This document shows, piece by piece, positions 53,815 to 62,907 of a DNA stretch of 64,000 bases; the first letter of the stretch is position 1; the number at the start of each line of letters is the position of its first letter. The notes beneath the pieces are model-generated. The model saw only the letters and a program-made list of their open reading frames with translations, did not search any database and was not told the DNA's origin. The position numbers and the translations under genes are program-made. Source of the stretch: Flavobacterium lacisediminis (GTDB lineage: Bacteria > Bacteroidota > Bacteroidia > Flavobacteriales > Flavobacteriaceae); contig NZ_JAPCIO010000001.1 in assembly GCF_025909975.1 (NCBI RefSeq), positions 124,001 through 188,000 on the forward strand, in the 5' to 3' direction.

Positions 53815-54768
53815 CTAATATAGGTAAACACTTTTGATCTTATCTACAATTATTTGCGCTAACTTTTGATGACTTTCATAGGTCCAACCTGCAATATGTG
53901 GTGTTAACAATACGTTTTCGGCATGTAAAAGATATTCAAAAGCGGCTGGTTTTTCGCCTTCAAATAATGTTTCGAAAGATAGTTTTTCGTATTCCAAAAC
54001 ATCTAAACCAGCACCTAAAATTTTACCTGATTTCAAGGCTTCAACCAAATCTGCTGTTACAACTGAGTTTCCTCTTGCGGTATTAATCAACCAAAATGAC
54101 TTTTTGAATTTAATTATGAAATCCGAATTTATCATTTTATCGGTTTCGGGTGTCCATGGTGTGTGTAAACTTAAAACATCAGCTCGTTCTTGAAGTTCTA
54201 ATAGTGAAACTTGAGTGGCATTGGCATCGCCCATATTCGGTAAAATATCATGGCATAAAACAGTAACATCAAATCCACGAAGCTTTTTTGCGAATGATTT
54301 TCCCATGTTGCCATAACCAATAATTCCGATGGTTTTACCTTCTAACTCATGTCCGCGATTGGATTCACGCTTCCATTGACCGGATTTCACTTCGTTATTG
54401 GCCTTGTTCAAGTTGTTAAAAAGCGATAATAACATCCCGATAGCATGTTCACCGACTGCATTAGCATTTCCTTCTGGAGCAGCAATTAAATGGATTCCTT
54501 TCGCTGTAGCGTAATCACAATCGATACTTTCTAATCCTGCACCAACTCTAGCGATGAATTGTAAATTAGTGGCTTTATCTAAAAAGGTTTTATCAATTTT
54601 AAAGCGACTTCTGATTACAATTCCGTGGTAATTTTCAATTTTGGCTTCTACTTCTTGTTTGGATGAAATAAAATCAGCTTCGTTATGAAATCCTGCTTGT
54701 TCTAATTGTTCCCAAAGTAGTGGGTGATTGCTATCTATATGAAGTATTTTGATGTTCGCTAAATTCAT
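53815..54768 (-). CDS. D-2-hydroxyacid dehydrogenase (phosphoglycerate dehydrogenase-like)
   Basis: A 317-residue NAD-dependent dehydrogenase. It shows LQFIARVGAGLESID, the Rossmann motif GKTIGIIGYGNMGKSFAKKL, the catalytic Arg in INTARGNSVV, Glu in LGAGLDVLEYEK and His in LTPHIAGWT. It lacks the C-terminal ACT domain of long SerA proteins. Short enzymes of this type act on 3-phosphoglycerate or related hydroxyacids; no serC is adjacent, so the substrate is not fixed. Confidence 0.9.
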   Translation of the reverse strand: MNLANIKILHIDSNHPLLWEQLEQAGFHNEADFISSKQEVEAKIENYHGIVIRSRFKIDKTFLDKATNLQFIARVGAGLESIDCDYATAKGIHLIAAPEGNANAVGEHAIGMLLSLFNNLNKANNEVKSGQWKRESNRGHELEGKTIGIIGYGNMGKSFAKKLRGFDVTVLCHDILPNMGDANATQVSLLELQERADVLSLHTPWTPETDKMINSDFIIKFKKSFWLINTARGNSVVTADLVEALKSGKILGAGLDVLEYEKLSFETLFEGEKPAAFEYLLHAENVLLTPHIAGWTYESHQKLAQIIVDKIKSVYLY

Positions 54769-54814
54769 GTGTTGTAATTATAATATAAAAATACAAATAA
54801 TATGGAATTCAAAA

Positions 54815-54841
54815 AAAATGAGGCCCATTAGACCTCATTTT
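54815..54841 (-). terminator. Terminator of the envelope gene cluster
   Basis: A 9-bp stem AAAATGAGG/CCTCATTTT (54815-54823 with 54833-54841) has an A-run on the left, a minus-strand U-tract after the EnvC-like gene. Confidence 0.85.
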
Positions 54842-54844
54842 GTT

Positions 54845-56080
54845 TTACATATTCAACCAAGATTCTGGATTTAAAGTAGTGGTATTTTGCAACACTAAAA
54901 ACTTAATAACAGCTTTGCCAGATGAATCGGTATGAATTTTTCCAATATTTTGTTTGATGCTTACTTTTTGTCCTTTAGTAACACTTACCGAAGACAAGTT
55001 TAAATAAACGGTGATAAAATCTCCATGCTGAATGTAAACCGCTTTATTGTTAGCAGAAATTACTTGCACTTGTAATACTTCACCACCAAAAACTGCTCTT
55101 GCAGAAGAACCTGGCTCAGTAGAAATTTCAACACCACTATTGTGAATTGTTAAATTTTTATGAACTGGATGTGGTTGGTCTCCGTGAGGTAAAGAAACAT
55201 ATCCTTTTACAACCGGCCAAGGAAGTTTTCCTTTATTCGCTTTAAAATTATCTGAAGCTACTTTTCCTTCTGCTGATAATACAAACTTAGAAGCGGCAGT
55301 AGTTCCAGCTTTTGGCGCAGTAGTTCCTGATTTTTCAGCATTTCTTTTATTAGCGGCAGCAATTTCTGCAGCAATTAATTTTTTAATTTTTGCATCAATA
55401 TCTTTAGCTTCTTTTTGCTTTTTAGTAATCTCTGCTGCTATTTTCTTTTTATCTTTTTGTATCGATTTAACTAAGCGTTCTTGTTCTTGCTTTTCTTTTT
55501 CAAGCTCTTGCTTTTCTTTTTCTGTTTGAACTAGAACTTTTTCTTTTTCTTTTTTACTATTTTCTAAATTAATCTCAGCTTGCTTTAGTTTCTGTTGTCT
55601 AATTTTAATTTCTTCTCCTTGCATTTTTCTAAAATCAGCATATTGCTTCATATATTGAACACGCTTGTAGGCCTGTAAAAAATTTTCAGAAGACAAAATA
55701 AACATAATACGACTTTGCTCGTTTCTACTTTTGTATGATTTGACAATCATTTTTTCGTAATCTTCCTTCAATACTTTTAATTCTCGATTTAATTTATTCA
55801 TCTCCAATTGAGTTAAATAAATATCATCACTAAGTAATCGAGTTTGCTTTGCCGTTGTATTCAACAATTTTTGTCTAAGTTGAATCAATTGTTTTTGCTG
55901 ATCAATTTGTTTTAAAACCGATTTTTCTTTCTTTTTTTCCGATTCTAATCTAGATTTATTTTCTGAAATTTCTTTCAGAATTTGTGCCTTACGTTCTTCT
56001 AACTTTTGCTGTTCAGAAGGTTGCGCAAAACACATTGTTGTGATAAAAAAGAAAAATAAAATTTTAACGAATTGGTTCAT
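54845..56080 (-). CDS. envC: EnvC-like murein hydrolase activator, degenerate M23 domain
   Basis: A 411-residue exported protein. A signal peptide (residues 1-19, TMCFAQ) is followed by two long coiled-coil stretches (residues 20-260) and a C-terminal LytM/M23 fold (about 285-411). The zinc-site residues of active M23 enzymes are gone: NSGVEIST replaces HxGxD, VYLNLSSV replaces the HxH strand and IKFLVLQN replaces HLHFE. This matches EnvC, which activates amidases in daughter-cell separation instead of cutting peptidoglycan itself. Last gene of the long minus-strand cluster. Confidence 0.9.
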   Translation of the reverse strand: MNQFVKILFFFFITTMCFAQPSEQQKLEERKAQILKEISENKSRLESEKKKEKSVLKQIDQQKQLIQLRQKLLNTTAKQTRLLSDDIYLTQLEMNKLNRELKVLKEDYEKMIVKSYKSRNEQSRIMFILSSENFLQAYKRVQYMKQYADFRKMQGEEIKIRQQKLKQAEINLENSKKEKEKVLVQTEKEKQELEKEKQEQERLVKSIQKDKKKIAAEITKKQKEAKDIDAKIKKLIAAEIAAANKRNAEKSGTTAPKAGTTAASKFVLSAEGKVASDNFKANKGKLPWPVVKGYVSLPHGDQPHPVHKNLTIHNSGVEISTEPGSSARAVFGGEVLQVQVISANNKAVYIQHGDFITVYLNLSSVSVTKGQKVSIKQNIGKIHTDSSGKAVIKFLVLQNTTTLNPESWLNM

Positions 56081-56126
56081 GCAATATAGATTTTTACAAA
56101 GGTAGTTTTTTTACTTAAATAAAAAA

Positions 56127-56891
56127 TTAATTGATTTTTATAGCGGTGTAATCACTAGGTATTGAAAAAGGATAACTCAATTTTTCATTAAATGTTGTAT
56201 GCTTATATTCAATATCAATTGTTACTTTATCTTTTTGTTCTGCTTTAATGTTAATTTCATTTGGCAAAAACATCCCATTTTCTTCTTTATAAGATGGATA
56301 ACGAATTTCTAAACTTCGATTTTTACTTTCCTGATTAATAGTTTCTTTTTTCAATAAATAATTAGCCCCTTCAAAATAAAATTCTTTAGAAACATCTGAA
56401 CTTGTAGGCAAAGACAACTTAAACATTTTTTCAACCACTACAGAAATCCACTGGTCTTTTGTTAAATCATCTAAAGCTTTTCCTAAAAACAAATTTTGAA
56501 CTTTATTGAAATCTAACTCGGTTCCTAACCAATTACTTAACAAACTGAAATCGCCTTCAAAATACGTGTTATTAATCTTCTCATAATAACTCACTTGGGT
56601 TGGAGTTATCATTGCTTTTGCCATCGGAATTCCTAAGAATTTTATGTTAATCCAAATGATCTCATCTTTTTTAATCCGAATATCTGCATTCATAGAATGA
56701 GACTGTTTTTCATCTTCATATTTAGCGTTAGCTCTAATGTTTAACGTTGAAAAATTATGTTCGTTCGCATAGTGACCATTGATAACCTTAGTTACCTCAG
56801 TATTATCATTTGCCGCTGCTGATGCAACCGCTTGCTTAGATTTACAACCTACTACAAAGAATATTAAAATGGCAGATATAATTGATTTCAT
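56127..56891 (-). CDS. DUF4292 family lipoprotein (LolB-like fold)
   Basis: A 254-residue lipoprotein with lipobox FVVGCKSK (Cys16). The mature part matches DUF4292: TLNIRANAKYEDEKQSHSM, IWINIKFLGIPMAKAMITP, FEGDFSLLSNWLGTELDF. The family resembles LolA/LolB-type beta-baskets and may carry lipids or lipoproteins across the periplasm; that role is inferred. Its start is directly at the stop of the TPR gene (ends adjoin), and the EnvC-like gene follows. Confidence 0.88.
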   Translation of the reverse strand: MKSIISAILIFFVVGCKSKQAVASAAANDNTEVTKVINGHYANEHNFSTLNIRANAKYEDEKQSHSMNADIRIKKDEIIWINIKFLGIPMAKAMITPTQVSYYEKINNTYFEGDFSLLSNWLGTELDFNKVQNLFLGKALDDLTKDQWISVVVEKMFKLSLPTSSDVSKEFYFEGANYLLKKETINQESKNRSLEIRYPSYKEENGMFLPNEINIKAEQKDKVTIDIEYKHTTFNEKLSYPFSIPSDYTAIKIN

Positions 56892-58232
56892 TTATTTTTG
56901 TAATTGCTTTAATTTGTTGGTATACAATTCCTTTTTAGCCATATCATTCAAATTTTCGCAACTTATAATTAATTGTTTGTAAAAATTAGCTTCTAATGGT
57001 TGGTTCTCCACTACAAAATCCAAGCCATTTTCTAAAGCGGTTTTAGCTTTCTTAAATTCTTTCAACTTGTTGTAACCCAATCCAGCATAAAAATAAAAAC
57101 CCGATTGCGTTGGAAAAGATTCCAAATATTCTTCTGCTTTCTTGCTTACCAATTGAAAATCTTGTTTTTGAATTAATATTTCTAAATACAATTCCATCGC
57201 TTCTACATCTTCTGGATTTTTTTTAAGTCCTTTTTCGAAATAATACGCAGTTTTTTCTAAATCGTTCTTTTTCCAGAAAAATTTAGCTACTTCTTTAGCT
57301 ACATTAATTTCTCTGTCGTTATCAAAATATGGAATTGCTTTGTCGATATCTTTTAAATACGTTGGATTTTTAACTGCAAAAATCAAAAACTCATTAAAAA
57401 CACGGTGTTTGATTTTTAAATCCATTCGGTCATTATCTAAGATTCTAAACATTGATTTTGAAGCATTCGTACCATCATTATTATTCAAATGGAATTTCAC
57501 TAAACTTACATGCGCCCAATCGGAATTTGGAATTTCTTTTTCCAATTGTTTTGCCACTTCAAAGGCTTTGTCTTCTTGGTTGAAGCTCGTATATAAAACA
57601 ATCAAATCAATGTAATTCTGTTCGTCTTTTGGATTCTTTTTGATTGCTTGTTCTAATTGTTCTTTTTGTGGTTTTGTATAGGCATTTGATTCTTGAATCT
57701 TCAGTTTGTAGTACTCCATTGTACTGGTCAACTTGGATTTCGATTCCATGTCTTTCAATAATTCTAAAGCTTTTCCGTGTTGGTTGGTATTCATGTAAAG
57801 CGAAACCAAATCCTCTTTCATGTTGGAATCAAACTCAATTAATTTTTCTACAATTGGAATAGATTTTTGATAATCTTTAGTTTGATAATACACATCGTAC
57901 AATCCGTTCCAATACCAACGTTGTTTGTTGTCTAACTCGACCGCTTTTTTGAAGGCACTTTCCGCATCAACATAATTTTTTAGGCTCAAATAATTTTTGC
58001 CTAATTCATATTGAAATGCCGCATTTTTGGGTTCTTTTTCAATACATTTTTGAATCGCCACAATAGCTTTATCGTAATTTTCGATGCCGCGTTGTTTCAT
58101 GGCTTCGTAAAAATTATTTTCCAATTGGTCATCCACCAATGCAATCGCATCAGGATTTTCTTGCGCAAACAAGAGATTCCCAAAACTGAAAAGCAGGAAT
58201 GTAAATAAAGCTATGTGTTTTTTCTTTATCAT
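56892..58232 (-). CDS. Exported tetratricopeptide repeat protein
   Basis: A 446-residue protein with a signal peptide (residues 1-24, NLLFAQ) and TPR units through the length, for example YDKAIVAIQKCIEKEPKNAA, YQYELGKNYLSLKNYVDAES and AFKKAVELDNKQ. The start codon abuts the stop of a 22-residue remnant of the nucleotidyltransferase tail, showing that the ancestral gene order was nucleotidyltransferase directly followed by this gene. Likely an envelope scaffold; partner unknown. Confidence 0.88.
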   Translation of the reverse strand: MIKKKHIALFTFLLFSFGNLLFAQENPDAIALVDDQLENNFYEAMKQRGIENYDKAIVAIQKCIEKEPKNAAFQYELGKNYLSLKNYVDAESAFKKAVELDNKQRWYWNGLYDVYYQTKDYQKSIPIVEKLIEFDSNMKEDLVSLYMNTNQHGKALELLKDMESKSKLTSTMEYYKLKIQESNAYTKPQKEQLEQAIKKNPKDEQNYIDLIVLYTSFNQEDKAFEVAKQLEKEIPNSDWAHVSLVKFHLNNNDGTNASKSMFRILDNDRMDLKIKHRVFNEFLIFAVKNPTYLKDIDKAIPYFDNDREINVAKEVAKFFWKKNDLEKTAYYFEKGLKKNPEDVEAMELYLEILIQKQDFQLVSKKAEEYLESFPTQSGFYFYAGLGYNKLKEFKKAKTALENGLDFVVENQPLEANFYKQLIISCENLNDMAKKELYTNKLKQLQK

Positions 58233-58301
58233 CTATTCTAAAACCGAATAATCTCCGATACTAATACTTGTAAAATTATCATCAAAATTTATGTAATCCA
58301 T
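58233..58301 (-). pseudogene. Duplicated 3' tail of the nucleotidyltransferase gene
   Basis: Minus-strand mini-frame from ATG (58301) to TAG (58233): MDYINFDDNFTSISIGDYSV, then Leu-Glu. The last 17 residues equal the C-terminus of the nucleotidyltransferase (58997-60007) except one Gly-to-Asp change. The stop is immediately next to the TPR start codon. It looks like the original gene tail left behind after an insertion. Confidence 0.85.
58234..58287. repeat. 54-bp direct repeat, left copy
   Basis: Matches 58998-59051 at 53 of 54 positions (mismatch at 58279 versus 59043), offset 764 bp. It brackets the 58322-58975 lipoprotein gene. Confidence 0.95.
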
Positions 58302-58321
58302 AAACTATAAATCAATCTTTT

Positions 58322-58975
58322 TTAAAAGATTCTTATTGCTTTAATTTTTGAATAAGGTTTAAAATCCGTTAATTCTAATTCAACCATATCACCTGACATT
58401 AAATCTTTTTTACCAATATAATCTTCTTCATTAAGCAAAAATTGTATCTCTAAATCTTTAGATTGTATTACATAATTATTGCTAATATAAGTGTACCAAA
58501 TAAAATAGTTTGGATATTCTTTAATAAAATCTTCAATAGTAGATGTTACACCAATGTTTTCTTTAGTTTTAAACTTTTGACTTTTTATTAAAATTTCAGA
58601 AATCTTATCATTAAAATTTTGATTTTCTAAATCATAAACAAAACTCACCTCAAATAATGTATCTTTATTATGCCATATTTTGACTATTGGTTCTACATTT
58701 CCTTCTTCAACTAATTTATGAGATTTAATATACTCATATTTGTTTATTTTATCAGGTAAATTCTCACCAATTTTTATATCAGAAACGCCCTTTTTATAAA
58801 TTAAAAAATCATTGTTGGTTGATATGGTTTTTTGTTTGTAGTTATTTTCAGTTTTTAAAGTTATTTTTTTATTGTCTTTATTACAACTAATTAAAGCCAT
58901 TAGCAAACTCAATGATGAAAAAATCATCATCAATTTTAAGTGCTTATTATTTACACTACAAATTCCTAAACTCAT
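58322..58975 (-). CDS. Inserted lipoprotein gene, unknown function
   Basis: A 217-residue exported lipoprotein with lipobox LMALISCNKD (Cys31 from the first ATG). A more usual signal peptide would start at the Met-Met at residues 16-17 (58930/58927). The mature part is very Lys/Asn/Ile-rich with no recognised domain (GVSDIKIGENLPDKINKYEY, SKDLEIQFLLNEEDY). It is noticeably more AT-rich than the flanking genes and is bracketed by a 54-bp direct repeat of the upstream gene's 3' end, so it was probably inserted into an older operon. Confidence 0.75.
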   Translation of the reverse strand: MSLGICSVNNKHLKLMMIFSSLSLLMALISCNKDNKKITLKTENNYKQKTISTNNDFLIYKKGVSDIKIGENLPDKINKYEYIKSHKLVEEGNVEPIVKIWHNKDTLFEVSFVYDLENQNFNDKISEILIKSQKFKTKENIGVTSTIEDFIKEYPNYFIWYTYISNNYVIQSKDLEIQFLLNEEDYIGKKDLMSGDMVELELTDFKPYSKIKAIRIF

Positions 58976-58996
58976 TTTTTAACATTCAATTAAACA

Positions 58997-60007
58997 TTAT
59001 TCTAAAACCGAATAATCTCCGATACTAATACTTGTAAAATTACCATCAAAACTCGCGTGATTTCCTATCATTGCGTTGTCTAATTTGGCATTTTTAATAT
59101 GTGCGTGTGTTTGAATCAAACTATTTTTTATGGTAGTATCAATCACGTGACATCCTTTTCCTAATGAAACATTTGGCCCTACGGTTGCATTAATCAATAC
59201 CACATCTTCACCAATGTAACATGGTGGAATAATAGTTGAATTTTCTAATTTCACATCATAATCAACTAAATGTTCGCCATCGTTATGTAAAAACCCTAGC
59301 ATTCTTGTGTTCGTTTCAACAGTAACATCTTTATTTCCACAATCCATCCATTCGTCTACTTTACCAGGTACAAATTTCATGCCTTTTGCCATCATTTGCT
59401 TAATACCATCGTTAATTTGGTATTCGCCACCATGGATAATGTTGTTATCTAATACCGATTGCAATTCGTTTTTCAACACGGCAACATCTTTGAAATAGTA
59501 AATTCCAATAACCGCTAAATCCGACACGAACTCTTTTGGTTTTTCTACCAATTCGATAATTTCTCCGTTTGAATTTAAGTTTACCACACCAAAAGCTTCT
59601 GGTTGGTCGACTTGTTTTACCCAAATAACGCTATCGGCTGAAGTATCCAAATCAAAATCAGCACGAATTAACGTATCAGCATAAGCAATAACTGCTGGTC
59701 CGCTTAAAGAATCTTTGGCGCACATAATCGCGTGACCTGTTCCTAAGGCTTCGTTTTGATAATAAATAGTTCCTTTTGCACCTAATTTTTGAGCAATGGC
59801 AATTAAATCTTCTTCTACTTTTTTACCAAAACTCTCATGAATAATAAACGCAACTTCGTCTATTTTCTGATTTAAAACTCCGGCAATATCTTCTACTAAT
59901 CTATGAACGATTGGTTTTCCTGCTACAGGAATTAATGGTTTTGGAATGGTTAATGTATGTGGGCGAAGGCGTGAACCACGACCTGCCATTGGCACGATTA
60001 TTTTCAT
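58997..60007 (-). CDS. Sugar-phosphate nucleotidyltransferase (RmlA/GlmU-like)
   Basis: A 336-residue cytoplasmic enzyme that activates a sugar-1-phosphate with an NTP. The signature IIVPMAGRGSRLRPHTLTIPKPL is present near the N-terminus (quoted in parts: GRGSRLRP, PKPLIPVAGKPI), then GTGHAIMCAKD, VIAYADTLI and EFVSDLAVIGIYYF. The C-terminal 80 residues are a left-handed beta-helix of hexapeptide type (IIPPCYIGEDVVLINATVGP, SLGKGCHVID). It sits between dut and the TPR/DUF4292/EnvC genes and close to a polysaccharide flippase, suggesting a glycan role. Its last 17 codons are duplicated at 58233. Confidence 0.92.
   Translation of the reverse strand: MKIIVPMAGRGSRLRPHTLTIPKPLIPVAGKPIVHRLVEDIAGVLNQKIDEVAFIIHESFGKKVEEDLIAIAQKLGAKGTIYYQNEALGTGHAIMCAKDSLSGPAVIAYADTLIRADFDLDTSADSVIWVKQVDQPEAFGVVNLNSNGEIIELVEKPKEFVSDLAVIGIYYFKDVAVLKNELQSVLDNNIIHGGEYQINDGIKQMMAKGMKFVPGKVDEWMDCGNKDVTVETNTRMLGFLHNDGEHLVDYDVKLENSTIIPPCYIGEDVVLINATVGPNVSLGKGCHVIDTTIKNSLIQTHAHIKNAKLDNAMIGNHASFDGNFTSISIGDYSVLE
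58998..59051. repeat. 54-bp direct repeat, right copy (end of the nucleotidyltransferase)
   Basis: Second copy of the repeat at 58234-58287; here it is the genuine 3' end of the nucleotidyltransferase including the stop codon. Confidence 0.95.
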
Positions 60008-60022
60008 GTTTTATATTTTAAA

Positions 60023-60066
60023 CGCAAAGCTCGCAAAGGTTTTTCGCAAAGTTCGCTAAGATTATA
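60023..60066. repeat. CGCAAAG repeats upstream of the nucleotidyltransferase
   Basis: CGCAAAG occurs at 60023, 60032 and 60045, and CGCTAAG at 60054, forming two 22-bp composite units (60023-60044 and 60045-60066). It fills the gap between dut and the nucleotidyltransferase. Confidence 0.8.
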
Positions 60067-60089
60067 TTTTTGATGTTTTTTCTGAACAC

Positions 60090-60524
60090 TTATTTTACAC
60101 CTGTGCTTCCAAAACCACCTTCACCTCTTGAAGTTTCTGACAATTCTGATACTTCAATCCATTCTGCGCGTTCGTGTTTGGCGATAATTAATTGTGCGAT
60201 GCGTTCTCCGTTTTCGATTACGAAATCTTCATTGGATAAATTTACTAAAATCACACCGATTTCTCCACGGTAATCTGCATCGACAGTTCCTGGTGAGTTT
60301 AACACGGTGATTCCTTTTTTTGCTGCTAAACCGCTTCTTGGACGCACTTGTGCTTCAAAACCGATTGGTAATTCAATGAAAAGTCCGGTTTTAACAATGG
60401 TTCTTTCTAATGATTTTAAGGTTATGGGTTCTGAAATATTCGCACGCAAATCCATTCCTGCTGAAGCGATGGTTTCATAGTTTGGTAACTCGTGATTTGA
60501 TTTATTGATGATTTTAATTTGCAT
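60090..60524 (-). CDS. dut: dUTP diphosphatase
   Basis: A 144-residue trimeric dUTPase that keeps uracil out of DNA. All five motifs are visible: [41 protein letters not shown] and the C-terminal [10 protein letters not shown]. Normal length. One base separates it from the flippase gene upstream. Confidence 0.98.
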   Translation of the reverse strand: MQIKIINKSNHELPNYETIASAGMDLRANISEPITLKSLERTIVKTGLFIELPIGFEAQVRPRSGLAAKKGITVLNSPGTVDADYRGEIGVILVNLSNEDFVIENGERIAQLIIAKHERAEWIEVSELSETSRGEGGFGSTGVK

Positions 60525-60525
60525 A

Positions 60526-61983
60526 TTATTTTCTTCTGATAATCGTTAAAATAGTTTCTTTTTCGTTTCGGTATACAAAGTAAGCAAAAAACAAGATAGA
60601 TGCAATTCCGAATACATAAGTTTCACGTAAAATGGGTACATAAAATGAAATTGCCGAAAGCACTATTGCCAATCCCAAATAAGTGAAAATCGATTTCTTA
60701 TCGTATGGAATTGGATATTTTTTTTGTCCCATGTAGTACGAAATGAACATCATGGTTCCGTAAGCCAAAATAGTAGCAATTGCAGAACCCATGTAACTGA
60801 TAATTGGAATTAAAAGTAGATTTAAAACTAAAGTTACTATTGCTCCAACAATTGAAATATAAGCACCAATTCTGGTTTTATCAATTAACTTGTACCAAAC
60901 GGATAAATTTGTGTAAATGCCTAAAAAGAAATTCGCCAAAACAATTAATGGAACAATATTCATTGCAGACCAATAACTTTGGTTATTTACCAAAATTAAT
61001 TTTAAAATATCGGCAAAAACGATAACGCCTAAGCAAATAAACGAACCAAAAATGACAAAATATTTGGTAATCGTAGCATAAGTCTGAGGAGCATTTTCAT
61101 TTTTAGCATGACTAAAGAAAAACGGTTCAATTCCTAAAGAATAAGCAGTTCGGAACAACACCATAAACATTCCGATTTTGTAACAAGCCGAATAGGCTCC
61201 AATATCTGCCAAATCAATATCCATCCATTCTAATAAAATTTTATCGAAATGTTCGTTGATGGCAAAAGCAATTCCAGCCACTAAAATAGGTAAACCGTAT
61301 TGCATCATTTTCTTCCATAAATCCACATCAAATTGCCATTTGATTTTGAAATAATCGGGTAAAACGAAAACTAATGTAACCAAACTGGCGATTAAATTTG
61401 ACACGAAAATATATCCAATTTGAAAGTCTTCGTGGTAGATAGTTTGAATAAATACATTGTCAGTATTTGTAGCCCATTTTGGTAAAAATGCTAAGAAAAA
61501 AACATTCAATGATAAGTTAATTAAAACATTTGAAATCTTAACTACTGCATATTTTATTGGACGACCTTCAGCTCTAATTTTTGAAAACGGAATAATAGCC
61601 AAAGCATCTAATGCTAATATCCAAATTGTGAAAACGATGTATTCTAAATTGATTCTTGACCAAATTGACAAGTCTTTTCTGAAAAGTAGAAATATAACTA
61701 GAAATCCTATTGTTGACCAAAAAAGAGAGATTGTTGAAGTTGATATTAATTTATTTTTATCTTCTTCTTTACTATAGAAACGAAAGAAAGACGTTTCCAT
61801 GCCATAAGATAAAATCACATTAAAGAAAACCAAAAATGAAAAAATAACAGAAACTTTCCCATATTCATTAGTTGGTAAATAATCTGTATATAATCTTACT
61901 AAAAGAAAGCTTAGCATTCTAGGCAAAACTGTTGCTATGCCATAAATTAAAGTTTGTTTGAAAAGACTTTTACCTGAACTCAA
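60526..61983 (-). CDS. Polysaccharide flippase (Wzx/MATE-like MOP superfamily)
   Basis: A 485-residue integral membrane protein with 12-14 helices of the polysaccharide biosynthesis / lipid-linked oligosaccharide flippase family. It starts [20 protein letters not shown], with [20 protein letters not shown], then [20 protein letters not shown] and [18 protein letters not shown]. It probably moves a lipid-linked glycan across the inner membrane. The neighbouring nucleotidyltransferase fits a glycan pathway, but no glycosyltransferases are in the cluster. Confidence 0.9.
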   Translation of the reverse strand: MSSGKSLFKQTLIYGIATVLPRMLSFLLVRLYTDYLPTNEYGKVSVIFSFLVFFNVILSYGMETSFFRFYSKEEDKNKLISTSTISLFWSTIGFLVIFLLFRKDLSIWSRINLEYIVFTIWILALDALAIIPFSKIRAEGRPIKYAVVKISNVLINLSLNVFFLAFLPKWATNTDNVFIQTIYHEDFQIGYIFVSNLIASLVTLVFVLPDYFKIKWQFDVDLWKKMMQYGLPILVAGIAFAINEHFDKILLEWMDIDLADIGAYSACYKIGMFMVLFRTAYSLGIEPFFFSHAKNENAPQTYATITKYFVIFGSFICLGVIVFADILKLILVNNQSYWSAMNIVPLIVLANFFLGIYTNLSVWYKLIDKTRIGAYISIVGAIVTLVLNLLLIPIISYMGSAIATILAYGTMMFISYYMGQKKYPIPYDKKSIFTYLGLAIVLSAISFYVPILRETYVFGIASILFFAYFVYRNEKETILTIIRRK

Positions 61984-62013
61984 ATTATTCGTTTTTTAGT
62001 ATAACAAATATAA

Positions 62014-62475
62014 TTAAAACTTTGGTCTTGCCGAAGGATATTCTAAAGCTGGTTTTTCAACTACATTCGTAATTTTTTGTTGGTATTCTTTCCCGTTTTT
62101 TGAGAATACTAGAATAGCCTCATTATCTTTAAGTTCTATATTGTTTTTTGGACTAGATGATGTGCTTTTTTTATCTCCTTCAAATCTTTCTTGATTAACT
62201 CCTGTTATGATTGCCGCATTATAAGACAAAGTATCTTGTTGACTTAATGGGGCTTCAAAACCTTTAAAAATAACGCGTTTTAGTTCTACTCCTTCTGGTA
62301 GTTCTGATTTCAATTTTAAATTAAAATTAATTCCACCACCACCACCACGAACACCTGCTGTCCAACCTTGATAAAAAGCTTCTGCAACATCAATTTCAGA
62401 TTGTGCTTCTGCTTTATTCGCAGTTCCACATGATATTAAAAAACCAACCAAAAAAACGACAATTAAATTCTTCAT
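62014..62475 (-). CDS. Lipoprotein, unknown function
   Basis: A 153-residue lipoprotein with lipobox FLISCGTANK (Cys16). The mature part contains a Gly-rich turn WTAGVRGGGGGINFNLKL and a beta-sandwich-like pattern. Five nt separate its start from the GNAT gene upstream, and the flippase follows after 30 nt. No family recognised. Confidence 0.75.
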   Translation of the reverse strand: MKNLIVVFLVGFLISCGTANKAEAQSEIDVAEAFYQGWTAGVRGGGGGINFNLKLKSELPEGVELKRVIFKGFEAPLSQQDTLSYNAAIITGVNQERFEGDKKSTSSSPKNNIELKDNEAILVFSKNGKEYQQKITNVVEKPALEYPSARPKF

Positions 62476-62480
62476 AATTC

Positions 62481-62906
62481 CTATTTTATATATTTCACAA
62501 AATGAAAACCTTTTGGCACAAAACCATGATTCATGTAGAATTTTTGTGCTCCAAAATTGGTCGTGTAAGCATCTAAAGCAATCATATTACAATCTTCATC
62601 GATTGCTTTTTGATTGAGATATTCGGTCATGACACTACCAATTCCTTTGGAACGATAATCTTCGTGCACCACCACATTATCTAATTCTAAATATTTACCA
62701 GACCATAGTTTAGTACCTATCCAAAATCCTGCCAAACCCATAGTAATTCCGTTTTCCACTACAATTAATTGTTTGTAATTATGTGGAATCATTTTGTCTA
62801 ACAAATCACCATAAATTTCAAGCGTATAATCGGGATATAATTGTTGGATGATGGATAATTGCTCCAACATTTCGGCTTTAGTTCCTAATTCGAGTAACTG
62901 TGGCAT
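62481..62906 (-). CDS. GNAT family N-acetyltransferase
   Basis: A 141-residue single-domain acetyltransferase. The acetyl-CoA-binding motif A is ELDNVVVHEDYRSKGIGSVM (residues 76-95, R-x-x-G-I-G), and motif B is YTTNFGAQKFYMNHGFVPKG. The substrate is unknown. One base separates its start from the stop of the S9 peptidase gene. Confidence 0.93.
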   Translation of the reverse strand: MPQLLELGTKAEMLEQLSIIQQLYPDYTLEIYGDLLDKMIPHNYKQLIVVENGITMGLAGFWIGTKLWSGKYLELDNVVVHEDYRSKGIGSVMTEYLNQKAIDEDCNMIALDAYTTNFGAQKFYMNHGFVPKGFHFVKYIK

Positions 62907-62907
62907 T

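Noticed and set aside
54845..56080. Active M23 endopeptidase
   Set aside because: The zinc ligands of all M23 motifs are replaced; the protein fits the non-catalytic EnvC type.
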